Shown: one piece after another, positions 50,371-60,003 of the stretch
Position numbering within the stretch: position 1 is the first letter of the stretch
Layout of the letters: each line of letters opens with the position of its first letter
Source of the DNA: Desulforhabdus amnigena
GTDB taxonomy: Bacteria > Desulfobacterota > Syntrophobacteria > Syntrophobacterales > Syntrophobacteraceae
Direction of reading: 5' to 3'
Length of the DNA: 64,000 nucleotides
NCBI RefSeq assembly: GCF_027925305.1
Contig: NZ_BSDR01000001.1
Coordinates: 1,639,001-1,703,000, forward strand
Program-made: the position numbers and the translations under genes
Notes under the pieces: generated by a model
The model's database searches: none
What the model was told of the DNA's origin: nothing
The model's input: the letters and a program-made list of their open reading frames with translations, nothing else

Positions 50371-52707
50371 TCAATCGATGGGATCGTTTTCAACCAGGTC
50401 CCAGATCCCGCAGGGACATGCCCCGGCGCAGAAACCACAGCCGATGCACCGTTCAGGATCCACCACCATTTCAAAGCCGTCACGGCTCCCTGGAACTTCT
50501 TTTCTTGAAATGGCCGTCTGAGGACAAATGGATTCACAAATCCCGCAGTCTCTACAGGCGCCGCACGATGAACACTGGAATGCACAGCTCTCTACACCCT
50601 CAAAACCCAGCAAACGGGGGTCGAAATACTCGAGTTTGACCCGCGAATACGGAATCATCTGACGCGCGTCACCCTTGGGGCGTTTGCCCTCCAAGATCTC
50701 TGAAATGAATTGCGCCGTCTTTCGGCCCGCTCCTATGGCATCGGTAATGAGCCCCTGTTTCACTGCATCGCCGATGGCAAATATTTGCGGGTCGGTGGTC
50801 TGGTTGATGTCGTTGACCTTGATGAACCCGCGCTCCACGCGAACGTTTTCAGGAAGGAAGCTCAAGTCCGGCACATCCCCGATAGAAATGATGACCGTAT
50901 CCGCGGGAATCACCTCACCCGAAGTGAGCTCCAGTCCCTCTTCCGTGACGGCTTTGCTGAAGCAGGGGTAGCGGAACTTTGCGCCGATCGCCTCGGCGGC
51001 CATGCGTTCCTTGCCGAAAGAAAGAGGCGGTTGAATGTCCACGAGAGTGATGTCTTGAGCTCCAAGGCGGTGTGCCTCGGTGGCCACATCGCAGCCCACG
51101 TTCCCCGCACCGATGATCACCACCTTCCTGCCCACCTGAGCCTCGCCGGACTTGGCCCGGCGCAGGAAATCGAGAGCCGGAATCAGCCGTTCCTTGCCGG
51201 GCATGGGGATGACACGGGGCTTCTGGGCCCCCACGGCAATCACGATAAAGTCGTAGTCGACCTTGAGGGCGTCGATGTCCTGTTGAGTCAAACGCTGCTG
51301 CAGGTGAACATGAGGCAGCACTTTCCGCATGCGTTCGAGTTCTGCATTGAGCACATCTTCGGGAATTCGCGAACCGGGGATGGCCGCGGAAATTTTACCG
51401 CCCAGCTTTTCGCTCATATCGTAGACAACGGCCTCATGTCCCTTCAGCCGCAGTTGCCAGGCCACGGAAATACCCGCGGGCCCACCACCGATGACGGCCA
51501 TCCGTTTTCCCGAAAGAGGCGGCAGCTCCGGCAGTCTGGCTTTTACGCTGGCCTTGCCCAGTTGAGTGATGTCCACGGAAGGCATTTTCACCGTCTGACG
51601 CGTACAGGATTGCATGCACAGGTTGGGGCAAAGATACCCGCACACGGTGGCCGGAAAGGGGGTATAACTGAGGGCCAGGTCGACGGCCTCGTCTGTACGG
51701 CCTTCGCGCACGAGACGCCATCTTTCATGAACGGGAATGCCCGTGGGACAACTGGCTTCACAGGGTGCCGCATACTTGCGGTTTTCCCAAACCGGCACCC
51801 AGCGGCGCAGATTTCCGCTGGTAATGACAGGAATCGGGCTCCGGTCAAGATCTGTCAAGTCTCCGATCAATCCCCCCTTGCCCAACTCCTTGTCCCAGAC
51901 TTCCGCACGGAAGGCACTCATGGAACTTCTCGGCCGGGCAAATTTTTCCTGCGGAGTCCTGGCTGCCAGCAGTTGCCATTCATCACGCCGGGAAAGTTGA
52001 GGCAGCAGGTCACTCTGTCTGATCGCTTCCAGATAGATTTCAAGATTCTTTACCAGCCAATCCCAATCTTCATCTGGAAGAGGGATCAGCTTGGCATCGG
52101 CCTGGCTGTACCCCTTGCAGGGTCCTCTGAAGTAAATTTTCCCGCCGACCATTCCCACGCAGGGACGGTAACCGATGACATTGTCGGGCATCTGAGGGTT
52201 GTGGCCGCAGATGACGGCGATGCCACCGGCCATGAATTCGGCAAAGTAATCCCCCACCGAGCCCAGCACCCAGAGTTCGGGAGGATCGAAGCGGGGATTG
52301 CGCTTGGTCATGGTCATACCACGGGCACCGATGTTACCCGCCACATAGACCTTTCCCTGGGCCATGCCATTGCATGTTCCATTGCCGGCATTGCCGTGGA
52401 CGATGATATCGGCTCCCGCATTCAACCATCCCACGTCGTCCGATCCAGGCCCTTCCAACTCGATAAGCGTATTGGGAAACCCCAGCGACCCGACACGCTG
52501 TCCGGAAGAACCTTTGACTTTTACATAAACTTTCTCTTCGCCGGCCTTCCACAGCCGCCCGCCGATGCCGTGTTGCCCGTAGGCCTCCACTTCCAGATTT
52601 CGGTATCCCTCTGCCACCGCCTTCTGAATGCGCTCCTCCAATATGCGCGATTCAATGCGATGGCCGTTTTCCATACCGGAAATCCGACAAACCTGTTGAT
52701 AGTCCAT
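50371..52707 (-). CDS. Glutamate synthase GXGXG domain fused to NAD(P)H oxidoreductase and ferredoxin domain
   Basis: 778 residues in three parts. About 1-210 is the GltB C-terminal GXGXG beta-helix (NAGADIIVHGNAGNGTCNGMAQGKVYVAGNIGARGMTM, GGIAVICGH). About 300-680 is a GltD-like flavin oxidoreductase (Cys cluster CEASCPTGIPVHE...CGYLCPNLCMQSC, FAD motif VIGGGPAGIS, NAD(P) motif VIIGAGNVGCDVA, GDAVKQGLITDAIGAG). The C-terminus is a two-cluster ferredoxin (CSSCGACRDCGICESICP, CIGCGFCAGACP). It delivers electrons from NAD(P)H to the synthase centre. It is last of three glutamate synthase genes. Confidence 0.88.
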   Translation of the reverse strand: MDYQQVCRISGMENGHRIESRILEERIQKAVAEGYRNLEVEAYGQHGIGGRLWKAGEEKVYVKVKGSSGQRVGSLGFPNTLIELEGPGSDDVGWLNAGADIIVHGNAGNGTCNGMAQGKVYVAGNIGARGMTMTKRNPRFDPPELWVLGSVGDYFAEFMAGGIAVICGHNPQMPDNVIGYRPCVGMVGGKIYFRGPCKGYSQADAKLIPLPDEDWDWLVKNLEIYLEAIRQSDLLPQLSRRDEWQLLAARTPQEKFARPRSSMSAFRAEVWDKELGKGGLIGDLTDLDRSPIPVITSGNLRRWVPVWENRKYAAPCEASCPTGIPVHERWRLVREGRTDEAVDLALSYTPFPATVCGYLCPNLCMQSCTRQTVKMPSVDITQLGKASVKARLPELPPLSGKRMAVIGGGPAGISVAWQLRLKGHEAVVYDMSEKLGGKISAAIPGSRIPEDVLNAELERMRKVLPHVHLQQRLTQQDIDALKVDYDFIVIAVGAQKPRVIPMPGKERLIPALDFLRRAKSGEAQVGRKVVIIGAGNVGCDVATEAHRLGAQDITLVDIQPPLSFGKERMAAEAIGAKFRYPCFSKAVTEEGLELTSGEVIPADTVIISIGDVPDLSFLPENVRVERGFIKVNDINQTTDPQIFAIGDAVKQGLITDAIGAGRKTAQFISEILEGKRPKGDARQMIPYSRVKLEYFDPRLLGFEGVESCAFQCSSCGACRDCGICESICPQTAISRKEVPGSRDGFEMVVDPERCIGCGFCAGACPCGIWDLVENDPID

Positions 52708-52798
52708 AACAAATTCTCCGTATCAGCTGGACAGCCCATGATCGAACGGTTCATATCCCGAGAAATTCCGTCGAAAACCGTCCTTCACGCGCTGCTTG

Positions 52799-54460
52799 CT
52801 ACACCACATAATTGATCTGAAGACGATCGGCTGCCGCCTTATCGTTGATCGCCAAAGCATCAGACATTCCAATGGGAAGTGAAGTGGAGCGGCCAAGAGG
52901 CGCCATGATCTTCTTCAATTCCATGTCAAAGCTGAGGAATACATCCACCACTCGTTCCGCCACTTTCTCCGGATCCAGGCGACGATAGAGGCGAGGGTCC
53001 TGAGACGTAATGCCCTTGGGGCAGAGGCCGATATTGCAGATGTTGCAGCGATCGGCTTCCGAACCCACGCAACCGGCGGCCGCCTGCATGATGTATTTGC
53101 CCGTCTGCACGACACTGGCTCCCAGCATGATGAGAGCCGCGGCATTGGCTGCCAGTTTCCCGTTCTTGCCGATGCCTCCACCTGCAATGAGTGGGATTTC
53201 GTTCTGTTTGCCCAGCCCGACTAGGTTCAGGTAGCAGTCGCGAATATTGCTGGCAATAGGATGCCCCATGTGATCCATGGAAACGGTGTAGGCGGCGCCT
53301 GTTCCACCATCTTCACCATCGATGCCCAGGGCAGCCGCATAGGGATTGCGCGTCAGGTTGTTCAAGACGGCAAGAGACGTCGAACTGGCTGAAATTTTAG
53401 GATACACGGGCACTCTGAATCCCCAGGCCATGTACATGGACTGGATCATTTTTGCCACGGATTCCTCAATGGAATACTGAGTCTGATGCGTCGGAGGACT
53501 CGGCAGACTCACTCCCGTGGGAACACCGCGGATGGCTGCGATCAGCTTGTTGACCTTGTACCACATGAGCAACCCGCCGTCGCCGGGCTTGGCTCCCTGG
53601 CCGTATTTGATTTCGATGGCGCAGGGATCTTCTTTCATTTCGGGGAGCGCATGAATGATTTCGTCCCAACCGAAGTAGCCACTTGCGATCTGCAAAACGA
53701 CATATTTGAGGAAACGGGACCGCAGAAGCCTCGGCGGGCATCCGCCTTCACCGGTGGCCATACGCACGGGCATACCCATTTCCTCGTTGAGGTAGGCGAC
53801 CCCCATCTGGAGTCCTTCCCACATGTTGGGGGAAAGGGCCCCAAAGGACATGCTTCCGATCATGAGGGGATAGATTTCCCGTACGGGAGGAATCCAACCC
53901 TGTTCGTTGTAGAGCTTGAGGTTCTCTTCGGGAGGCAGGATCCTGCCCAGAAGAGTCCGCAGCTCGAATTCGTGACGGCCCGCATCCAGAGCGGGGTCGG
54001 TCAGCATGGAAATTCGAGTGAATTTGATGCGGTCGAGGACTCCACCCTGTATGGCATCGGGAACATTCCTGCGGCCTCCGCGGCTCCGGGGCTGCCCTCC
54101 CCTGTTGAGGTGGAATCTGAACTTGTCCATTTCATCGGAACGCACCGGCATGATGCAGTCGTTGGGGCAAACCAGGGAACAGGTGGCACATCCCACACAT
54201 GCGTAAGCCGGATCCGTCTTTTGGCGAATGCCGTAGTACACCTCGTAAACGTTGGATGGGGCCTTCTTGTTGAGCCCAAGCTCCGCGAGAGCGGGTACCT
54301 GAATGGATCTTTTCCTGTGAACCCCCAGCTCGATGGCGTGTACAGGACAGACGGCCGTGCAGCGCCCGCACAAGGTACACTTGTCCTTTTGCCAGTGAAT
54401 CTGCCACGGCAGGTCTTTGACGCTCAGTGTGGAAGGGGTAATGAGTCCATTTGATTGCAT
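52799..54460 (-). CDS. Glutamate synthase, FMN-binding synthase subunit with ferredoxin domain
   Basis: 553 residues. The N-terminal ferredoxin domain has two clusters (CTLCGRCTAVCPVHAIEL; CVGCATCSLVCPNDC). The GltB central FMN barrel follows (MIGSMSFGALSPNMWEGLQMGVAYLNEEMGMPVRMATGEGG, EIKYGQGAKPGDGGLL, GEDGGTGAAY, IAGGGIGKNGKLAANAAALIMLGASVVQTGKYIMQAAAGC). It converts 2-oxoglutarate and ammonia to glutamate. It overlaps the amidotransferase gene by 37 bases. Separate subunits resemble the archaeal-type split enzyme. Confidence 0.9.
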   Translation of the reverse strand: MQSNGLITPSTLSVKDLPWQIHWQKDKCTLCGRCTAVCPVHAIELGVHRKRSIQVPALAELGLNKKAPSNVYEVYYGIRQKTDPAYACVGCATCSLVCPNDCIMPVRSDEMDKFRFHLNRGGQPRSRGGRRNVPDAIQGGVLDRIKFTRISMLTDPALDAGRHEFELRTLLGRILPPEENLKLYNEQGWIPPVREIYPLMIGSMSFGALSPNMWEGLQMGVAYLNEEMGMPVRMATGEGGCPPRLLRSRFLKYVVLQIASGYFGWDEIIHALPEMKEDPCAIEIKYGQGAKPGDGGLLMWYKVNKLIAAIRGVPTGVSLPSPPTHQTQYSIEESVAKMIQSMYMAWGFRVPVYPKISASSTSLAVLNNLTRNPYAAALGIDGEDGGTGAAYTVSMDHMGHPIASNIRDCYLNLVGLGKQNEIPLIAGGGIGKNGKLAANAAALIMLGASVVQTGKYIMQAAAGCVGSEADRCNICNIGLCPKGITSQDPRLYRRLDPEKVAERVVDVFLSFDMELKKIMAPLGRSTSLPIGMSDALAINDKAAADRLQINYVV

Positions 54461-55557
54461 ATTTTAACCTCCTGACGGTCAGGCCGTACGATTGCAGTAT
54501 CCAGATGCATGGGCTGGAAGTCTTTACTTTTGTCACGATCGGGGATAGAGGCATCCAGACCGCAAATTTCCGAAGAGAAGGCGTAGAGCCCGGGTCTGCC
54601 CCCCACAACGCCGGGGCGCAATTTCTTGCGGTCCTGGACCATAAACACCGACTTGTCCGGAAGGACACCGATCACACAGTTCGGCCCGTCGATGATCAGA
54701 CGCCGACAGGAGTGCTTCAATTCCTTCAACAGTCCGCCATTGGGATGCTGCTCCAAATCCTTGTCCTGCAGGGGGGTAATGATATGCTTGTAGGCTTCGA
54801 TGCCGAGTCCCAGGCGATTCATGGTGTAGTGGAGAATGTGCGTGAAAACCTCCGAATCCGATTGATAGCCCATGTACCCGGGAAAGCCCCGCGATGAGAG
54901 AAACTCCCTGATGGGAATGAACGCTGTGTTCTCACCATTGGTCATGGTGGAAATGCCCTGGATAAAGAAGGGATGGCAGGCATAGAGATTGATGGCGTAG
55001 TTGGTATTCTGCCTTCCCTGGGCCATGATGACGCGCGCCTGGAGCTCCTCGCGATCCAGCTGGAGGTATTCGGCAACCGTCATGGGATCTCCCAGTTCCT
55101 TGATCATGATCACATCCGGCCAGAAGCTGTAAACGATCATGTCCTGATTCTCATCGCCCATCTGGCGGAGCTGGATTCGGATCATCATCAAACGGTAGTC
55201 AATTTCTTCCTGGCTCAGACCCTCCCAGCTTTCCGGGTATTCATAAGCCCGAATCAGATACCTGTCACGCTTGGGGACCCCCGGTGGGGGTGAAGTTTTG
55301 GGAACCTTAATGGACATTTTGTACTTGGTCATGAATCCAATGTTGATCATGAACTGATCCAGACGTTTCATGCCCTCATTGGTGAAAATGCCCGAGAGAA
55401 TGGGCGCCCCTTTGAGTTCCTCGAAAGGACCACCCAAATCACTTAAAAACAGGCCTACACCTGAACCATCATGTCCCTCACGCATCACATCAAGAGCTCG
55501 AATCGCCATGATGGGAGACTGAGGCTCTTCACTCGTCACTGCGAATAAACGACACAT
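54424..55557 (-). CDS. Glutamate synthase, glutamine amidotransferase subunit
   Basis: 377 residues. Class II amidotransferases use an N-terminal Cys after Met removal. Starting at the ATG at 55557 gives MCRLFAVTSEEP with Cys2, and GGAG lies 11 bases upstream; a GTG three codons earlier would bury the Cys and is rejected. Seen: EGHDGSGVGLFLSDLGG, the nucleophile-loop regions GRQNTNYAINLYACHPF and NGENTAF, and SDSEVFTHILHY. It releases ammonia from glutamine for the FMN subunit. Confidence 0.9.
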   Translation of the reverse strand: MCRLFAVTSEEPQSPIMAIRALDVMREGHDGSGVGLFLSDLGGPFEELKGAPILSGIFTNEGMKRLDQFMINIGFMTKYKMSIKVPKTSPPPGVPKRDRYLIRAYEYPESWEGLSQEEIDYRLMMIRIQLRQMGDENQDMIVYSFWPDVIMIKELGDPMTVAEYLQLDREELQARVIMAQGRQNTNYAINLYACHPFFIQGISTMTNGENTAFIPIREFLSSRGFPGYMGYQSDSEVFTHILHYTMNRLGLGIEAYKHIITPLQDKDLEQHPNGGLLKELKHSCRRLIIDGPNCVIGVLPDKSVFMVQDRKKLRPGVVGGRPGLYAFSSEICGLDASIPDRDKSKDFQPMHLDTAIVRPDRQEVKICNQMDSLPLPH

Positions 55558-56381
55558 CGCACTCACTTCTCCTTTGCTAACTCAAATAAGCTCATTCCAA
55601 TCAAATGAGCTGAACGAACCGCACTGTGAACCGGACACAAGGTTTCCCCGGTAGATCTTTCTCTTGGGTTCCCGCCGAGCAATGCCCCCACATCAGCGCG
55701 ACACTAAACGTTGATGGCCTCGCAAAAATCCCAGAAAACCGTTATTTCGTCATGCCGGCAAAAGCCGAAATCCGGTGCTTTTAGCAAATTACAAAAATCC
55801 TGGACCCCGGTTTCCACCGAAATGACGACTTCTTACGAATCCATAAACGTTGAATCTTTAACATTTTCCAATAATAATGGAAGGATCATTTTCCGTGCAT
55901 CTCGATTCGAAACGCTGCCGGCAACTTTTTCCCTCCCGCATGGGATTTCGTTTTTAGTCAGAATTATATTTCATAGCAGGAATCTAGTAAACTACCAAAT
56001 TCATTGAGTTGTTTGCAATGAAAAATTTAGAGCCTCTCAGTCCATTTGAAACGGACCAACCGCATTTTTTGAATGGATCCAGCGGCATTTCCCTGAAAAC
56101 CAAAAGGAAGAAGTTCAACCCTACGAAAAAACTGGAAAACCGTAGCCATTTCATACTTCGGGTGCCTCAAATCAGACAGCCATCAAACATAACTCAATTT
56201 TCAAACCCTTTCCAGATATCCTGCAAGTTTTCCCCTTCGCAGGTCTCACACAGGATTAAACCATTGCAAATTCTTACAGGGTTTGTTATCGCCTTCTGGG
56301 GCTTTTTTATGTTCGCGGCAATCCAATTCCGGCATCAATTGCTCCGGTTCTGGGGGGGTCCCTCATTATGGGGGGGACAAA
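55558..56381. other. Long divergent intergenic stretch with REP-like palindrome copy 2
   Basis: 55749-55829 is the partner of 1071-1146: GTCATGCCGGCAAAAGCC...CCGGTTTCCACCGAAATGAC. A plus-strand frame at 56009-56389 (one hydrophobic segment, otherwise low-complexity Ser/Pro/Lys) has no ribosome-binding site and is not called. The stretch should contain promoters for glutamate synthase (leftwards) and the PilZ gene (rightwards); no clear boxes were picked. Confidence 0.5.
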
Positions 56382-56894
56382 TTGAATGATTCCAGAATAA
56401 TAGACACATACGCAGGGAGGCATGGAAATTTGGTTCCAAAAGCAGTTTTTGTAAACAATGAAAATCGAGCCGTAATTTTGTGTTCCCGATGTGGTAAGGA
56501 AAAAATCACCGATGCTTCAAAATTCTTGGGACAGTCCAAACCCATTAGAGTGAAATGCAACTGCGGGTTCAGCTTTCTCATTACCTTTCAAAGACGAAGA
56601 CACTATCGGAAATCGGTCTTTCTTTCCGGTATTTATTCGAAACTCGAATATCCCATGGATTCGGGAAGAATGGAGATCGAAGACATTTCCCGCACGGGCC
56701 TGAGGTTCAGAACTCAGGATACCCATCATCTGCGGGAAGGGGATATCGTTAGACTCGAATTCGCTCTGGACGACGCTCATAACACACCATTGGTTTTAAC
56801 CGTCGAATTGAAGCACGTCTCCGCTTCCCGGGTGGGTGGAGAATTTTGCGATCCAAATGTCCCAAAAGCTCTGGCGTTTTATCTCCTTCCCTAA
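56382..56894 (+). CDS. PilZ-domain protein
   Basis: 170 residues from a TTG at 56382 after GGGGGGACA; an upstream frame extension is unlike protein. The N-terminal part has a Cys pair and CNCG (LCSRCGKEKITDASKF, VKCNCGFSF), a possible zinc site. The PilZ domain follows (about 75-165) with QRRRHYRKSVFLSG, matching the RxxxR cyclic-di-GMP motif, and MEIEDISRTGLRFRT, the D/NxSxxG motif. It is a likely c-di-GMP effector. pyrF starts 26 bases after it. Confidence 0.8.
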   Translation: MNDSRIIDTYAGRHGNLVPKAVFVNNENRAVILCSRCGKEKITDASKFLGQSKPIRVKCNCGFSFLITFQRRRHYRKSVFLSGIYSKLEYPMDSGRMEIEDISRTGLRFRTQDTHHLREGDIVRLEFALDDAHNTPLVLTVELKHVSASRVGGEFCDPNVPKALAFYLLP

Positions 56895-56920
56895 CTGCTC
56901 TTTCACGGGTTTATCAGCGA

Positions 56921-57661
56921 ATGGATCAAATCATGACATCCTTAAAAGCCATCGACATCGACAAACGCATCATTTTCGCCCTGGACGTTGAATCCTCCGA
57001 CGAAGCCAAAAAATGGGTCATAAAGTTGGAGGAGCGTGTGAAATTCTTTAAGGTCGGTCTGCAGCTTTTTCTGGCAGGCGGGTTCGATATCATCGAATGG
57101 ATTGTGAAACGCGGCCTGGAAGTGATGGTGGATCTCAAGTTTTTCGATGTTCCCCAGACAGTTGCCTCAGCCGTCGCTCAACTCAGGGGACGGGGCATTT
57201 CCCTGGCAACGGTTCACGGAAACGACGCCATCCTTGAAGCGGCCGCGAAAGCCAAGCACGATGTTAAAATATTGGCCGTTACGGTTCTCACCAGCCTGGA
57301 TCAGGGGGATATTCACGACCTGGGTTTTCAATGCTCACCGGAAGAACTCGTTCTTTCCCGCGCCCGGAGGGCTCTGCAACATGGCTGCGACGGAATCGTC
57401 TCCTCCGGCCTGGAAGCCCCCAAGCTCAGAAAAGAGTTGGGTGAGAAGTTTTTGGTCGTTGTACCTGGAGTGAGACCGGTACTGAACCGGACGGACGACC
57501 AGAAGAGAACAGTGGATGTGAAAGAGGCCTTCCTGAACGGGGCCGATTATGTCGTTATCGGACGCCCTATCCGGCAGGCTCCGGACCCCCTCCGGCTCAT
57601 AGCTGGAATGCAGGCTCAAATCCAGGAAGCTCTTGAAGAACGATCACAGATCATTTCATGA
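56921..57661 (+). CDS. pyrF: Orotidine 5'-phosphate decarboxylase
   Basis: 246 residues. It makes UMP from OMP. Seen: IIFALDVESSDEAKKWV at the start, the catalytic array VMVDLKFFDVPQTVASAV (Asp-x-Lys-xx-Asp), ATVHGNDAIL, and VVPGVRP...DYVVIGRPI, the phosphate-binding end. A second ATG at 56933 is possible. Confidence 0.93.
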   Translation: MDQIMTSLKAIDIDKRIIFALDVESSDEAKKWVIKLEERVKFFKVGLQLFLAGGFDIIEWIVKRGLEVMVDLKFFDVPQTVASAVAQLRGRGISLATVHGNDAILEAAAKAKHDVKILAVTVLTSLDQGDIHDLGFQCSPEELVLSRARRALQHGCDGIVSSGLEAPKLRKELGEKFLVVVPGVRPVLNRTDDQKRTVDVKEAFLNGADYVVIGRPIRQAPDPLRLIAGMQAQIQEALEERSQIIS

Positions 57662-57670
57662 TAGCTACAT

Positions 57671-57700
57671 AAAAAATGCGGGGTATTCTTTACCCCGCAT
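57671..57700 (-). terminator. Intrinsic terminator
   Basis: A 10-bp stem, ATGCGGGGTA / TACCCCGCAT (57676-57685, 57691-57700), loop TTCTT. On the minus strand it is followed by a T-run (57676-57671), so it ends the gene at 57762-58079. On the plus strand no T-run follows, though the hairpin could still slow transcription after pyrF. Confidence 0.85.
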
Positions 57701-57761
57701 CATAACACGCTGCAAATTTTATTTTTTCTCGGGAGAACGTCACATCTTTCGGATACTGAAA

Positions 57762-58079
57762 TCAGGCGGCCTTCCGGATCTGTGTCGTTTCCTCGTAACA
57801 CACGGGATTTTCCAGCTTTTCAAGTGGAAAATTATAAAAAACCCGCCGTCCTTCTTCATCGACGACCCGTAAATCATTCGACTGCTTCAAGTCGCCCATC
57901 ACCACAGAAAAATGTTTTCCGTATTTTTCCTTGACCATGTCCAGCGGAATTTCATAAGCAATATATCTGGTGATCCCTTTTGCACTCAACTGCATTGTCA
58001 CTTTGGGAGCGGTCAACGACTCACAGGCGGTCAGAACGAGTATCGGGCCCGATCCAGTAAAAATCATTCCCGCTTTCAT
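57762..58079 (-). CDS. Conserved-looking hypothetical protein
   Basis: 105 residues, unrecognised. The N-terminus (MIFTGSGPILVLTACESLTAP) is hydrophobic but not a convincing signal. The rest is mixed alpha/beta: KGITRYIAYEIPLDMVKEKYGKHFSVVMGDLKQSNDLRVVDEEGRRVFYNFPLEKL. A good ribosome-binding site (AGGTGG) precedes the ATG, a terminator follows, and an AT-rich inverted repeat lies upstream, so it is a real single-gene unit. Confidence 0.7.
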   Translation of the reverse strand: MKAGMIFTGSGPILVLTACESLTAPKVTMQLSAKGITRYIAYEIPLDMVKEKYGKHFSVVMGDLKQSNDLRVVDEEGRRVFYNFPLEKLENPVCYEETTQIRKAA

Positions 58080-58161
58080 CGTTTTCCACCTTTCTTCTGC
58101 GTTGTGCTATTGAAAACCTCCACGCTTCACACCCCTCCACGGAATATGAAGCTCCACTTTT

Positions 58162-58180
58162 TACTTAATTAATTTAAGTA
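58162..58180. promoter_or_regulatory. Inverted repeat upstream of the 57762-58079 gene
   Basis: TACTTAA and TTAAGTA arms with a 5-base spacer, 83 bases before the ATG, in an AT-rich promoter-like stretch. It is a candidate operator; no regulator is linked. Confidence 0.4.
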
Positions 58181-58256
58181 CTCGCATAATATTCGTCAAT
58201 TGCTATCCAATAAAGACAATAAAGGATTCCTCTCAGAACAAATGAACACTTCAAAT

Positions 58257-59051
58257 TCAAATCAGAAGCATCTTGTCATCACTTACGGCATCGCCTTTGA
58301 GCTTGGCAAATTCGTTCAACAGGTCCTGCACCGTCAGCCGTTTTTTTTCCTCACCCGCCACATCCAAAATGATTCCCCCCTCGTGCATCATGATGAGTCG
58401 GTTTCCCAATTCCAGCGCATGCCTCATGTTGTGAGTCACCATGATGGAAGTAAGTCCCATCTCCAGGATCAACTCCCGGGTCAGTTTCAATACCTGCTCG
58501 GCCGTGGGAGGGTCCAGCGCCGCCGTATGTTCATCGAGGAGTAGCAAACGCGGTTTCTGTAGAGTGGCCATGAGGAGGGTGAGAGACTGGCGCTGTCCCC
58601 CCGAAAGCAACCCCACTTTGTCCTTCAAACGATATTCCAACCCCAGTCCCAGAAGGCGGATTCTTTCCTGAAAGGCTTTGTGGTCCTGACGGGTCACCCC
58701 CCAGCGCAGTCCCGGCTTTTTCCCCCGCCGGCCGGCCAGGGCAAAGTTTTCTTCAACGGTCATGGAAGCGCATGTACCCGTCAGGGGATTTTGAAAAACC
58801 CTGCCGATGTAGGCTGCCCGGCGATGCTCGGGCCATTGGGTCACGCGTTCTCCGGAAATGAATATATCGCCTCCACTGGGAAGGAAAGTCCCGGCAATGA
58901 GGTTCAAGAGGGTGGACTTTCCCGCTCCGTTGCTCCCGATCACCGTTACGAAGTCTCCCTTCTGGACCAGGCAGTTCACGGAACGGATTGCCACCACTTC
59001 ATTGATGCTTCCCTCGTTGAAGACTTTCCTGAGATTTCTTATTTCGAGCAA
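58257..59051 (-). CDS. ABC transporter ATP-binding protein (TrpXYZ type)
   Basis: 264 residues of the COG1101 kind. Walker A GSNGAGKSTLLNLIAG, the long linker IGRVFQNPLTGTCASMTVEENFALAGRRG, signature LSGGQRQSLTLLMA, Walker B LLLLDEHTAALDPPTA (His replaces the usual Pro) and H-loop MVTHNMRHAL. It works with the permease and binding protein just upstream. Related systems carry tryptophan or other aromatic ligands. Confidence 0.9.
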   Translation of the reverse strand: MLEIRNLRKVFNEGSINEVVAIRSVNCLVQKGDFVTVIGSNGAGKSTLLNLIAGTFLPSGGDIFISGERVTQWPEHRRAAYIGRVFQNPLTGTCASMTVEENFALAGRRGKKPGLRWGVTRQDHKAFQERIRLLGLGLEYRLKDKVGLLSGGQRQSLTLLMATLQKPRLLLLDEHTAALDPPTAEQVLKLTRELILEMGLTSIMVTHNMRHALELGNRLIMMHEGGIILDVAGEEKKRLTVQDLLNEFAKLKGDAVSDDKMLLI

Positions 59052-59087
59052 AATTCAACTCCTGGCCACCACCCATGCGATAGGCAT

Positions 59088-59981
59088 TCAAGCGTGTATC
59101 CGTCGCACACGTTTCTTGAGCATGGGAAACATGAGGCAGATCACCACCAGAATGGCCGTGATCAAGTTGAGATCACTGGGCGTCAGCCTCAGGAAACCTA
59201 CCTGATACGAAAGAGCCACCACAATGGCGAAGCGGTAAACGAGAGACCCTACAATGGCGCTCAGTGTCTGTCGCAGAACACTCTGTTTCCCCACCAGACT
59301 TTCCCCAAGAATGACCGAGGCCAAGCCCGCTACAATAGTGCCGATCCCCATTCCCACATCGGCAAACCCCTGACTTTGGGCCACCATTCCGCCGGCCAAA
59401 GCCACCAGGGCATTGGAAAGGCTCACACCGATGAGGATCATGTTGTCGGTGTTCACCCCTTGTGAGCGGATCATCTGAGGATTGTCCCCTGTTCCACGCA
59501 GAGCGAGCCCCAGGTGAGTGTGCAGGAAAATGTCCAGGACCACTTTGCAGCCTAACGCCACAACCAGAAAGATCAGTGGCGCCACAAGATACCGCGGAAT
59601 TCCCGGAAAAGCGAGCGCATCAAAAATGGTCGTCTGATGGAGAAGCGCCAGATTCGGCCGCCCCATGATGCGAATATTGATGGAATAAAGGGCGGTCATA
59701 GTGATGATGCTGGCCAGAAGGCTCATGATGCGAAGCTTCGTGGCCAGAAGAGCCGTAACGCACCCGGCAAGCGCTCCTGCCACCATGGCCAGCCCAAGGC
59801 TGGTAAAGGGGTCCCACCCCTGGAGCATGAAGCTTCCCGTTACAGCCGCTCCCAGGGGAAGGGTCCCGTCCACCGTGAGGTCTGGAAAGTCCAGCACACG
59901 GAAGGTGAGATAAACTCCCAACACCATGACGGCATAAACCAGACCTTGTTCGATGGAGCCTACAAAAGTGTAAAGAGACAT
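59088..59981 (-). CDS. ABC transporter permease (TrpXYZ type)
   Basis: 297 residues, about eight hydrophobic segments, with GSIEQGLVYAVMVLGVYLTFRVLDFPDLTVDGTLPLGAAV at the N-terminus and LIGVSLSNALVALAGGMVAQSQGFADVGMGIGTIVAGLASVILGE, the conserved block of COG4120 permeases. It lies between binding-protein and ATPase genes with spacings of 22 and 36 bases, one operon. Confidence 0.9.
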   Translation of the reverse strand: MSLYTFVGSIEQGLVYAVMVLGVYLTFRVLDFPDLTVDGTLPLGAAVTGSFMLQGWDPFTSLGLAMVAGALAGCVTALLATKLRIMSLLASIITMTALYSINIRIMGRPNLALLHQTTIFDALAFPGIPRYLVAPLIFLVVALGCKVVLDIFLHTHLGLALRGTGDNPQMIRSQGVNTDNMILIGVSLSNALVALAGGMVAQSQGFADVGMGIGTIVAGLASVILGESLVGKQSVLRQTLSAIVGSLVYRFAIVVALSYQVGFLRLTPSDLNLITAILVVICLMFPMLKKRVRRIHA

Positions 59982-60003
59982 ATCCTACAGCAACCTCATT
60001 GTG

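Noticed and set aside
50710-52815. Long plus-strand reading frame of 701 codons
   Set aside because: It is antisense to the glutamate synthase oxidoreductase gene, whose flavin, NAD(P) and ferredoxin motifs are unmistakable.
56009-56389. 126-codon frame before the PilZ gene
   Set aside because: No ribosome-binding site, low-complexity composition and no recognisable domain; left as intergenic.
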